From: JBJENW01 sp051880395
GTDB lineage: Bacteria > Bacillota > Clostridia > Lachnospirales > Lachnospiraceae
Length of the DNA stretch: 19,948 nucleotides
Reading direction: 5' to 3'
Assembly: GCA_051880395.1 (NCBI GenBank)
Contig: JBJENW010000081.1
Span: 1-19,948 of the forward strand
The position numbers were made by a program, and so were the translations under genes. The notes under the pieces are model-generated. The model had not been told where the DNA came from, did no database searches, and worked only from the letters and a program-made list of their open reading frames with translations. Below, piece after piece: positions 7,722 to 15,189 of this stretch; position 1 is the first letter of the stretch; each line of letters opens with the position of its first letter.

Positions 7722-9164
7722 TTATTGTTTTGTCACCATCTCCGAATTCGTCTTATAATACATGGCCCGTGATGATTTACTTGCCTCTAAATACCCCTGT
7801 TCGCAAAGATTGCCGAGTACCTGTTTTCTTAGATATGTGGAATTACTGATTCCCAAGAATTCTGCAATTTCCGCTACCTTGTGAGCCCTATAATAACAAA
7901 ACGAAAGCACCCTCTCATCATAATCCGTCCCATTTTCTGCCGGTACAAATGTAAGCGGCGGCGTATCACAATCCCCCACACCATCCAGATACGTCAGATC
8001 CGGTAAACAGAGTGTGAAATGGTCCGAAGAAGAGTAGATATACGGACGATGAGATTCATCTGCCTCTCTATATTCCTCTATGATCTTGTCAAATCCCGTA
8101 CCCGCTGCCTCCATCACGTTACAACTGACCAACACAGATGAAATCAATTCATTCCTTCTTTTCGAAATGATTCCGGACAGATCATAGGTTTTCCCCAATT
8201 TCTCCCCTCTGTAAAAACTGCCCGGAGACGAAATTTCTAATCTGTCCTTAAACAGATCCACCTGAATCTGTGTCCCATCGAGAAAGTAATCTCGATGTGC
8301 AACTGCATGGATGACACCTTCGAACAATGCTCTCTGTGGAAATGCATCAATATTTTTTCTCGTATTTCCAAGCTTGATCATAGAGTGGTTCATTCTCTGT
8401 GTAATAAATTCCATCATATATTTGATCGTAGAAATGAGATCTCCATGAAAGCGATTGATCGTTACAATCCGTTCGCTGCCCTTGTTTAATCCGGAAAAAA
8501 CAGAACACTGGACCTCTGTTTTCTTCTCTTGATAATCATCCGCAAATAAGACTGCTCCATTTGCAAGAAATCCATTTTCATCATAAAATCCCATCGAACG
8601 CAGCGCTTTTTCAGGGAGCATTTTTCCATCGTTGTGCTCTTTATAAAAATCTTGAAGAATGGTGAAATTCGAAGAATCATATTTGACATCCGATGTCAGA
8701 ATATCGTATTGCGTATGTTTACTTTTTATACTCATTTCTATGATTTCTTCATACGTTGCACCATTTGTAAAACCGTCTCTTCGCATAAAAATAGATGGGA
8801 TATTTTTATATTTCAATATCACAGGTTTCACAACGGATTCCGAAACCTGGATGCGTATGACAAATCTTTCTTTTTCCTTGATTTCATAACGAAAAAAGGT
8901 TGTTGTCATCTGCGGTCTTGGCACCAGATGTTCATTGACCTGATTGTGGAAATAATTCCGTTCATTGTCTGCTTGGCGCCGATCAAACCCGATCAGTTTA
9001 TTTGTTTTATTCTCAACACCGATATAAAACTCTCCGCCACCGGCATTTGCAAAACCTGCGATCGTTTTCAACCAGCCCAAAATGTCCTCTCGATTTAGCC
9101 TGCTTTTGCACTCAAATTTGTCGCTTTCCAGCTTCACATCCTCTATGATCTCCTCCAAATACAT
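7722..9164 (-). CDS. AlbA_2 (Schlafen-type) / HATPase_c_4 DNA-binding regulator
   Basis: A 480-aa protein of the family often labelled ATP-binding protein, RecG-related or AlbA_2 transcriptional regulator. Residues about 1-130 form the AlbA_2 domain, with ESDKFECKS and the glycine-rich GGGEFYIGVEN (42-52). Residues about 280-400 resemble the HATPase_c_4 fold, with ALFEGVIHAVAHRDYF near 285-300 and AAGTGFDKI near 355. The last 60 residues look like a winged helix. Known members bind DNA and several are tied to stress or mobile-element control; the target here is unknown. The start has an excellent AGGAGG site. The gene stands alone, with its own terminator and a promoter buried in repeated palindromes, so autoregulation is likely. 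Confidence 0.85.
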   Translation of the reverse strand: MYLEEIIEDVKLESDKFECKSRLNREDILGWLKTIAGFANAGGGEFYIGVENKTNKLIGFDRRQADNERNYFHNQVNEHLVPRPQMTTTFFRYEIKEKERFVIRIQVSESVVKPVILKYKNIPSIFMRRDGFTNGATYEEIIEMSIKSKHTQYDILTSDVKYDSSNFTILQDFYKEHNDGKMLPEKALRSMGFYDENGFLANGAVLFADDYQEKKTEVQCSVFSGLNKGSERIVTINRFHGDLISTIKYMMEFITQRMNHSMIKLGNTRKNIDAFPQRALFEGVIHAVAHRDYFLDGTQIQVDLFKDRLEISSPGSFYRGEKLGKTYDLSGIISKRRNELISSVLVSCNVMEAAGTGFDKIIEEYREADESHRPYIYSSSDHFTLCLPDLTYLDGVGDCDTPPLTFVPAENGTDYDERVLSFCYYRAHKVAEIAEFLGISNSTYLRKQVLGNLCEQGYLEASKSSRAMYYKTNSEMVTKQ

Positions 9165-9194
9165 CCCTTCACCTCCTGCTTTTCTTTTAAATGA

Positions 9195-9223
9195 ATTTTA
9201 CTTCAAAGTCACTTCAAAGTCAC
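9195..9223 (-). promoter_or_regulatory. Promoter of the AlbA_2 regulator
   Basis: On the minus strand GTGACT (9218-9223, 4 of 6 matches to the -35 consensus) and TAAAAT (9195-9200, 5 of 6) are exactly 17 nt apart. The -35 box is part of the repeated palindromes, so a protein bound there would block polymerase. Confidence 0.55.
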
Positions 9224-9279
9224 TTCAAAGTCAACTTCAAAGTCACTTCAATCAAACTTCCATTTACTTTGAAGTAAAT
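9200..9279. repeat. Iterated palindromic operator array (ACTT-CA-AAGT)
   Basis: Four exact copies of the 10-bp palindrome acttcaaagt start at 9200, 9211, 9222 and 9234. A half copy starts at 9245, and a larger palindrome (8-bp arms around TG) occupies 9262-9279 in inverted orientation. Starts are 11-12 bp apart, so all units face the same side of the helix. The array covers the -35 region of the AlbA_2 regulator gene and fits a cooperative operator. Confidence 0.85.
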
Positions 9280-9319
9280 ACTCCTTCCTGTGTCTGACTT
9301 TTAATATATCCATAAAAAA

Positions 9320-9371
9320 ACTTTTTCACAAAATTTATCAACTTTTTAAGCGACTTTTTCACAAAATTTAT
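9320..9371. repeat. Pair of 19-bp direct repeats
   Basis: The sequence actttttcacaaaatttat occurs at 9320-9338 and again at 9353-9371. The second copy overlaps the stop codon of the receiver-kinase gene. The rest of the gap between the two genes (9280-9367) is AT-rich, and I see no clear terminator in it. Probably a local duplication. Confidence 0.7.
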
Positions 9372-11143
9372 TTTTTATTGATGGAAGAAAACTCTGCACG
9401 AAAAACCAATTTTTGCTCTCTATCTTCATACACGGTAAGCTTCCCTCTGTTTTTTTGGACGGCTGTCTGCGCGATCGACAACCCCAGACCATATCCGGTT
9501 TTTCTTCCAGCTCTGTTTCTCGACTGATCCCCTCTGTAAAATCGATCAAATACTTTTTCTAACTCCTCTGTTTTTATATTGTGTTTCCAATCATTTCGGA
9601 TAAGAAATACAGCTTTCTTTCCTTTCTTTTCAAGTACTGCTTCAATCTTCGAATAATCATTGGAATACTTCACTGCGTTTTCAAATAAAATCGTAAAGAT
9701 CTGGCGAAAAGTTGTCTCATCTGCGTTTACCCAGACCTGTGGTTCCACACTGGCTGTCAGTTCTTTTCCTTCTGCCTCCGCCATCATTTCATAGACCTCC
9801 ACGTTGTCGGATATGACCTGGCTAAAGGAGAGCGGTACAAGATTTAATTCTTTTTGGTTTTCCTCTAACTTAGACAATGAGATCAGATCTGCGATCAGAT
9901 TTCTGAGCTTCGTCACCTGCCTTCGTGTACTTTCCACCCACTCATTCTCCTCTTTCAGATCCATCTTTAAAAGTTCCATGTTTGTACTGATCACCGCAAC
10001 CGGAGTCTTTAGTTCATGCCCTGCATCCGTGATAAATCTTTTTTGTTCTTCCATACTTTTCTTCAATGGTTCAACCGCCTTCTTGGAAATAAAAAAGGAA
10101 AAAAGAAATACGACACCAAGCCCGACACATCCCACTATAATCGATAAAAACAGCAGCATACGCGCCGTCATAAGTTCTGTAGAGCAATCTAAAAAATAGA
10201 TACTCGTTTCTCCCCCCGTTTTTTGAATCAGATATTTATATGGTCGCAGGTATCCCGATTCTGCTTTTGTATCGACTACCTGTTTTGCCAACTCGATTGC
10301 ATGGTTTTCGTCTATACAATCCGACTCTTCCAGATCTACTTCCCATATCCCATCCTCATCGCACGTCACAACAAAAAAATGTTTTTCATATTGTTCCATT
10401 GATTTCCTCGGAATCTTTCCTCCATGGTCAGGACCGTCTTTCTTATGATCCTCATGATCCGGTCCGTCTTTTTTATACTCCGGTTTTCCATCTCCATGTT
10501 TTTCATGTTCCGATTTTTCCTCTTCATGTTCCATACCTTTGCGAGCAAACTCCCGCATTTTATCTTTTGCTGCCAGCTCCTTAAGTATCGTGGTCGTCTC
10601 CTTATCCACATGCCATTTATTTGCCAGATTTACAAACGCAATCATCAAACCTGTACAGACCAGCATTCCAAGCATCGTGCTTAGGATAAATTTTCTACGA
10701 ACCCGCTTGTCTTTACAGGAAAGACAATAACTGTTTCGATCCAGACAAATATCTCCATACTCCATGACATCCGGATTAAACCGCTCTACCCGGCGCAAAA
10801 GTGCCCGGACTCTGGCAAGAAATTCTCCCGCATCAAACGGTTTTGGAAGATAGTCATCCGCACCGGCATCAAGTCCCCTGATCTTATCCTCTGTTTCCCC
10901 CATGGCTGTCAAAAGAAGAACCGGCAGCTTGATCCCCTGTTTTCTCACTTCTTTTAACACGGTGATGCCATCTAGTCCGGGCATCATGATATCTAAAACA
11001 GCTGTATCGTAATCACCATTTAACAAATACTCCAGCGCATCCGTTCCATTTTCCACGACATCCACTACATAATGATTTCTGGTGAGCAATGTCTCCACTG
11101 CGTGCGCCATATCTTTATCATCTTCAGCTAATAAAAGTTTCAT
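9368..11143 (-). CDS. Fused response-regulator receiver and membrane histidine kinase (no DNA-binding domain)
   Basis: One uninterrupted 591-aa frame joins parts of two normal proteins. Residues 1-120 are a complete OmpR-type receiver: acidic pair Asp8/Asp9, phospho-acceptor Asp51, Thr79, Lys101 in PKPF. Residues 127-146 are only the first strands of the winged-helix domain (MEYGDICLDRNSY). At about 146-150 the sequence switches to a kinase start (RVRRKFILSTMLG). Membrane segments follow at about 152-175 and 326-351. Between them lies an outside domain of about 150 residues with a His/Asp/Lys-rich stretch (205-245). The kinase core has H-box FITDAGHELKTP (His near 376), N-box, and G-box GYGLGLS, and looks intact. 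The start has a GAAGGA site. It lies 41 nt after the Cys-rich membrane protein gene and may be the last gene of that operon. It cannot regulate DNA itself. Confidence 0.9.
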   Translation of the reverse strand: MKLLLAEDDKDMAHAVETLLTRNHYVVDVVENGTDALEYLLNGDYDTAVLDIMMPGLDGITVLKEVRKQGIKLPVLLLTAMGETEDKIRGLDAGADDYLPKPFDAGEFLARVRALLRRVERFNPDVMEYGDICLDRNSYCLSCKDKRVRRKFILSTMLGMLVCTGLMIAFVNLANKWHVDKETTTILKELAAKDKMREFARKGMEHEEEKSEHEKHGDGKPEYKKDGPDHEDHKKDGPDHGGKIPRKSMEQYEKHFFVVTCDEDGIWEVDLEESDCIDENHAIELAKQVVDTKAESGYLRPYKYLIQKTGGETSIYFLDCSTELMTARMLLFLSIIVGCVGLGVVFLFSFFISKKAVEPLKKSMEEQKRFITDAGHELKTPVAVISTNMELLKMDLKEENEWVESTRRQVTKLRNLIADLISLSKLEENQKELNLVPLSFSQVISDNVEVYEMMAEAEGKELTASVEPQVWVNADETTFRQIFTILFENAVKYSNDYSKIEAVLEKKGKKAVFLIRNDWKHNIKTEELEKVFDRFYRGDQSRNRAGRKTGYGLGLSIAQTAVQKNRGKLTVYEDREQKLVFRAEFSSINKK

Positions 11144-11184
11144 CTATCCTTCTCTCCATTTTCCCCACTAATAGTATTATTATA

Positions 11185-11865
11185 TTATAGCATTGCAGAG
11201 ACTGAAAACACAAGCAGCAGCACATAACAGATCAAACGCAGTCCCTGCAGATATTGCGGAATCTCTTTGCGTAACGGCCCTGTAAGAAATCCCGTTAATA
11301 CACACAACATCAGCATCGGTGAAATCGAGCTTGCAAGTGCGAAAAGCAAGCCGGAAACAGCCGCACTCCACACCGGAATCGTTGCTGCATAGCCTGCCAT
11401 GAAAATCAACGGGGCACAAGGTGTGATCCCGTATCCCGCTCCAAGTCCCCACAATGCCGCATAGCTCATATGTGCATCCGTCTGCGTTGTTTCCTGACAG
11501 GAATGGCAGCTTTTACACTTCGTTATCTTTCCGCATTTTTCCAAGATCCAGCGAATGATGCAGACAACGGACACAACTGCCATAACCAGATTCACACAAA
11601 AACGAATATCCAGTCCACCGATCGTTCCATTTTCCTCAAGGATTTCTTTTCCCAGAAAAGACGTCATCACACAGACTGCCACAACCGCCGCCACTTTTCC
11701 AAAATAGAACCAGAAAAAAGCCGCAAACGACTGTCTGGTATTTTTTGCATGTGTCATGGTATATCCCGACAAAAACGCCGTAATGCCCGGGCTGCAGCAG
11801 GTTCCACACCCAAGACCGGTCGAGACAGCCGCACTCGCTCCCTGCGCCAATGTTTCCATCAACAT
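11185..11865 (-). CDS. Cys-rich DsbD/SafE-like (DsbD_2 type) membrane protein
   Basis: A 226-aa integral membrane protein with about six hydrophobic segments. The layout resembles the DsbD/CcdA and SafE (DsbD_2) group, which pass reducing equivalents or transport small solutes across the membrane. Near the start of the first segment is CGTCCSPG (Cys20, 23, 24); the second half has the matching GITPCAP (Cys150). The loop between the halves carries Cys111, 117, 120 and 123 as CKSCHSC, which could bind a metal. The start was moved inward from the longest frame: the ATG at 11865 has a GGGGG site 7 nt upstream, and residues before it are not a credible N-terminus. It begins 4 nt after the activase stop. 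From memory, proteins of this look are also labelled ArsG-type organoarsenical permeases, so an efflux role is an alternative. Confidence 0.75.
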   Translation of the reverse strand: MLMETLAQGASAAVSTGLGCGTCCSPGITAFLSGYTMTHAKNTRQSFAAFFWFYFGKVAAVVAVCVMTSFLGKEILEENGTIGGLDIRFCVNLVMAVVSVVCIIRWILEKCGKITKCKSCHSCQETTQTDAHMSYAALWGLGAGYGITPCAPLIFMAGYAATIPVWSAAVSGLLFALASSISPMLMLCVLTGFLTGPLRKEIPQYLQGLRLICYVLLLVFSVSAML

Positions 11866-11869
11866 GCAT

Positions 11870-12655
11870 CTACCCCCTTTCACTTGCGATGATCGCGGCT
11901 CCGATCGCACCGTTAAATTGCGGATAAGATGCAACGAACACATCTCGCATCAGTTCTTCTTCAAATGCCTGATGCAGCCCAATATTGAGCGCACCTCCTC
12001 CTGTCATCAGAATATCTCCGTTTTTCTCTGATTTTTTCATCATTTTTATGATTCGTCTCGCCATAGATAAATGCATGCCGCAGAGAATATCTCTTCTATC
12101 GTATTTTCTTGCCACAAGCGAGATCACCTCCGACTGCGCAAACACAACACACGTACTGTTAATGTCACATGGTGCCTTGCTTTCTAATGATAACGGTCCT
12201 ACCTGATCGATCGTCGTCTCCAAAATCTGCGCGATGACCTCCATAAATTTTCCGGTTCCGGCGGCACATTTATCATTCATGGTAAAGTTTTTCACGCCAT
12301 AATTGCTGTCAAGATAAATGATCTTACTGTCCTGTCCGCCGATATCAATGATCATTCCGGGACGGTATTCCTGCGGTGCCGTCAAACGCACGCCATACGC
12401 ATGCGCCGTAATCTCCGAGATATCATCGTCTGCAATTTCTAACACTTTTCTGCTGTAACCGGTTGCCATCGTATAACGTATATCCTCCGGTTTGATTCCA
12501 TTTTTTTCACACAATTCTTCTTTGATCTTTTTTGCAGTTCCGTTATTGTCAATTCCTGTATTCCGAACGATGGTATCTACTACCTTTCCATCTCCGATCA
12601 ATGCGGCTTTTAGATACGTCGAACCTCCGTCCAATCCCAGATAATACTCACTCAT
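11870..12655 (-). CDS. Acyl-CoA dehydratase/DCCP activase (BadF/BadG/HgdC-type ATPase)
   Basis: A 261-aa ASKHA-fold ATPase. Such proteins form a homodimer that holds one [4Fe-4S] cluster between the subunits and uses ATP to push a single low-potential electron onto a partner reductase. Nucleotide-binding features are the N-terminal LGLDGGSTYLKA, the second phosphate loop IDIGGQDSK (about 103-111) and MTGGGALN (about 217-224). The two conserved cluster ligands are present: Cys130 in NDKCAAGTG and Cys169 in NSTCVVFAQSEV. Length is normal for the HgdC/YjiL class. The ATG overlaps the upstream dehydratase-like gene by 8 bp, so they are translationally coupled and almost certainly partners. The sequence does not tell the final substrate. 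Confidence 0.95.
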   Translation of the reverse strand: MSEYYLGLDGGSTYLKAALIGDGKVVDTIVRNTGIDNNGTAKKIKEELCEKNGIKPEDIRYTMATGYSRKVLEIADDDISEITAHAYGVRLTAPQEYRPGMIIDIGGQDSKIIYLDSNYGVKNFTMNDKCAAGTGKFMEVIAQILETTIDQVGPLSLESKAPCDINSTCVVFAQSEVISLVARKYDRRDILCGMHLSMARRIIKMMKKSEKNGDILMTGGGALNIGLHQAFEEELMRDVFVASYPQFNGAIGAAIIASERG

Positions 12656-13955
12656 TTCGCTCTCTCCTTTTCTCTACCGGTTGTTTTAATTTGATCAATT
12701 CAATAAATGCTTCGATTCGAATCCGAAGCTGTTCGACATCTTCCTCATTATAATCGCTCTCTAATCGGATGACCGGAATCCCTAATTTTCCCAATTCTTC
12801 TTCGATTCTCTGGTATTCATAATCGTAGACCAGACAGCCTCTTAAGACATGATACACGACTCCCTGTATCTGGTAATCTTCGATCATCTGCTTCAGTCTG
12901 TAAATTCTCTGTTCATTGTTCACAAACGTCGGACAGGTGCAGGGACGAATGCTTCGGATCGCAAGCGAGCGGATCAGCCCGTCAAAACTTTCATCTACCG
13001 GCACGACCGGATCGCTCATACCACGTTCTCCCATGCAGGTCTCATCCGCAGCAAGAATCCCACCCATCTCCTCGATCAGAAGCGGAATCTTGATATTCGG
13101 AAATACGACCGGTGATCCAGTCAGAAGGATTCTCGGTCGCTTTTTTGTCGTCACTTTTTCATCTGCCTGCATGCGCTTTTCCAATTCTTCGTTCAAGAGG
13201 TGCAGATGATAAGACCAAACGTCAGCCGGCATATAGGAGGATGCGTTCATCACCGCCATCGCATGTGTTCCCTGGATCAAATATGGCATACTCTTTTTCA
13301 ACTCCAAAAATTTAGATAGTTCATATCGGGCATACCCCACTGTATGTATACCATCCATCAGACTTTCATATGTGATCCGATTTCCCGTCACATGCTCTAA
13401 CTTTTCCATAAAATGATACAGTTCGTCCACGTACTGTTCCATCTCTTCATCCTCTTTTGATGCCGGAACCTGAAGGATTGTGACCTCACATTTTTTCTGC
13501 AGCATACCTGCGATTTTTTTCTTACAGTCACAGGTGATCGGCACCGCCATCAGCGCACAGTTGTCATACAGTGGCATCACCCCAATGCTTTGATAGCCCG
13601 CCACTGCTTTTACCAACGGGCAGGCATCTCGCGGCACAAGATCATCTCCGATGGAAAATGCTGTATAGCTGCCACTGCAAAGTTTGATCGGCATTGCCCC
13701 CGCCGCATAGATCAACTCCGGCGGCACCATAACGCAATACGTTCCGATCGTTTTCGCATCGTTTTTTCGCTCCACATCCTGTTGTTCCACGTAAATCCGA
13801 TTTAAAACTTGAAAAAATGGTTCCATCGCATCTGGTGTTCCCGGTAATTCTTCCATGCGTCTCAGATATTTCGCAGCCGTCTGTGACGCTTTCTTACAAA
13901 AACGAGTCTGTTGTCGCTTGATTCTCTGTTCTTCTCTTGTTTCTGCTGTATCCAT
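12648..13955 (-). CDS. 2-hydroxyacyl-CoA dehydratase / double-cubane-cluster-type reductase subunit (Cys-rich)
   Basis: A 435-aa protein of the HgdB/BcrC/YjiM superfamily. Members receive an electron from the activase and carry out difficult reductions or dehydrations. Twelve cysteines are present, many at family ligand positions: Cys74 (TYCVMVPPE), Cys93 (KLCSG), Cys112 (PRDACPL), Cys142 and 144 (TCDCKKK), Cys339 and 341 (PCTCP), and Cys374 (LRGC). This pattern and single-chain size look closest to double-cubane-cluster proteins (DCCP/YjiM class) rather than to a catabolic dehydratase alpha/beta pair, but that is inferred without alignment. No CoA-transferase or acyl-CoA dehydrogenase gene is nearby, which also argues against amino-acid fermentation. 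Its ATG overlaps the TAA of the polyferredoxin gene by 1 nt, with an AGGAGG site 11 nt upstream. The known reactions of related proteins do not predict the substrate. Confidence 0.88.
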   Translation of the reverse strand: MDTAETREEQRIKRQQTRFCKKASQTAAKYLRRMEELPGTPDAMEPFFQVLNRIYVEQQDVERKNDAKTIGTYCVMVPPELIYAAGAMPIKLCSGSYTAFSIGDDLVPRDACPLVKAVAGYQSIGVMPLYDNCALMAVPITCDCKKKIAGMLQKKCEVTILQVPASKEDEEMEQYVDELYHFMEKLEHVTGNRITYESLMDGIHTVGYARYELSKFLELKKSMPYLIQGTHAMAVMNASSYMPADVWSYHLHLLNEELEKRMQADEKVTTKKRPRILLTGSPVVFPNIKIPLLIEEMGGILAADETCMGERGMSDPVVPVDESFDGLIRSLAIRSIRPCTCPTFVNNEQRIYRLKQMIEDYQIQGVVYHVLRGCLVYDYEYQRIEEELGKLGIPVIRLESDYNEEDVEQLRIRIEAFIELIKLKQPVEKRRERNE

Positions 13956-15172
13956 TACTCTTTTTCCCTCCTATCCGTTTTTTGATTTTGAATCTTGCGT
14001 TTCAATTCTTTTTCCGTCTGCTCATACCCGGAGATAGCCTGTTTTCTGGATGCCGTATAAAATTTTTTCCCCGCAAATGTCATGCTAAGCGCATCGTTTT
14101 CCGGACATTTTTTTACACATTCTCCACACATGATACAGTTCATATCCGTCACATCTGCTTTTTCCCGTTCTGTATAGATTGTCTTGATTCCCATTGGACA
14201 AGCCTCATAGCAGGCACCACATTCCGTACAGGACTGACAGTTTTTCTCGATTCGAAATGGAGATATTTTATGGGCAAGCCCAAGCAAAAATCCGAGCGGA
14301 CAGATATTACACCAGATCCGTCTCTTAAAAAAGCTTCCGATCAGAATCAATACCATCATAAAACCACTGACACATAAGCTGACTTTCATTCCTGCAAACG
14401 CCGGGGAAAGTGCTAATGCCGGACAGATATCACAGAAATTTCCTCCAATAAAGGTAAGTCCCAGCATCAAAAAAACCATCGTCCACTTCACCGGAGTCAG
14501 TCCTTTATACATTTTTTCCGTTAAGGAAATTCCTTCTACTTTTGTCTTCTGTCGTATCGCATGCATAATGTCCTGCACAAGTCCCATCGGGCAGAAAAAT
14601 CCGCAGATCATTCGTCCGAACAGCAGCGTAAATCCGACTGTCGAAAGGACAAACAGTACAATATCCTTGATCGGCATACCTAAGAGCGTTTTGATATGAG
14701 ACAACGTATAACAGCTTGCTCCCGTCAACTGCTGCCCGTTTGCCGGACAAAAGAACGCTGGGACAGAAATACCAGAAAGGTGTACCCCAAATAAAATGCC
14801 GCCATATATGATCAGAAAAAAAGAAACGATCATCACACCCCAGCGAATCGTCATAAACCCAAACTTTTTTTGTCCTTTCACTCTTCCAGCCGCCTGCGCA
14901 CTGCGCATCTGTGCGATTTTTTTGGATGATGCATCCTGTTCAAGAATCTTTTTTCTGACCCAGATACATAGGCCGATTCCTACTGCTGCCAATAGAAGAA
15001 TAATGAAAAACGGCAGCATTGCCTGTGCGTGTTCCTTCGTAAATAACTGCTCTTTATTTGTTTCAAATACCTCCTCTGCAAATTCGAAAAATGACAACTT
15101 CGGTGCAATATATGCGATTGCGATCATTGCCGCACAAACAATGCCTAGCATGATCTTCGTTCTGGTTTTCAT
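13955..15172 (-). CDS. NapH/NosR-like membrane 4Fe-4S polyferredoxin
   Basis: A 405-aa membrane protein of the NapH/NosR/CcoG type, expected to carry electrons between a membrane donor (quinol or flavin) and a soluble acceptor. An N-terminal membrane segment (5-25) and several more (50-72, 108-130, 168-190, 230-250, 265-282) are interleaved with the family motifs CGFFCPMG (190-197), CDICP (247-251) and CNICPLG (288-294). Two classical ferredoxin motifs follow on the cytoplasmic side: Cys315, 318, 321, 325 with an extra Cys312, and Cys346, 349, 352, 356. Residues 365-405 are a charged tail. A GGAGGA site precedes the ATG. It lies 17 nt after one dehydratase-like gene and overlaps the next, so the inferred job is to feed electrons to the activase or reductase pair. 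That link is based on position only. Confidence 0.88.
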   Translation of the reverse strand: MKTRTKIMLGIVCAAMIAIAYIAPKLSFFEFAEEVFETNKEQLFTKEHAQAMLPFFIILLLAAVGIGLCIWVRKKILEQDASSKKIAQMRSAQAAGRVKGQKKFGFMTIRWGVMIVSFFLIIYGGILFGVHLSGISVPAFFCPANGQQLTGASCYTLSHIKTLLGMPIKDIVLFVLSTVGFTLLFGRMICGFFCPMGLVQDIMHAIRQKTKVEGISLTEKMYKGLTPVKWTMVFLMLGLTFIGGNFCDICPALALSPAFAGMKVSLCVSGFMMVLILIGSFFKRRIWCNICPLGFLLGLAHKISPFRIEKNCQSCTECGACYEACPMGIKTIYTEREKADVTDMNCIMCGECVKKCPENDALSMTFAGKKFYTASRKQAISGYEQTEKELKRKIQNQKTDRREKE

Positions 15173-15189
15173 CTGTTTTTTCCTCCATT

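Noticed and set aside
8634..9098. A 154-codon plus-strand frame antisense to the AlbA_2 regulator
   Set aside because: No ribosome site or domain; shadow of the regulator's N-terminal region.
9200..9279. CRISPR array or plasmid-type replication iterons
   Set aside because: Units are only 10 bp with 1-2 bp between them, so there are no spacers, and no replication protein is nearby; a promoter operator explains them better.
11184..11189. TATAAT before the receiver-kinase gene as a separate promoter
   Set aside because: It overlaps the stop codon of the preceding gene and has no convincing -35 at the right distance; read-through from the operon is as likely.
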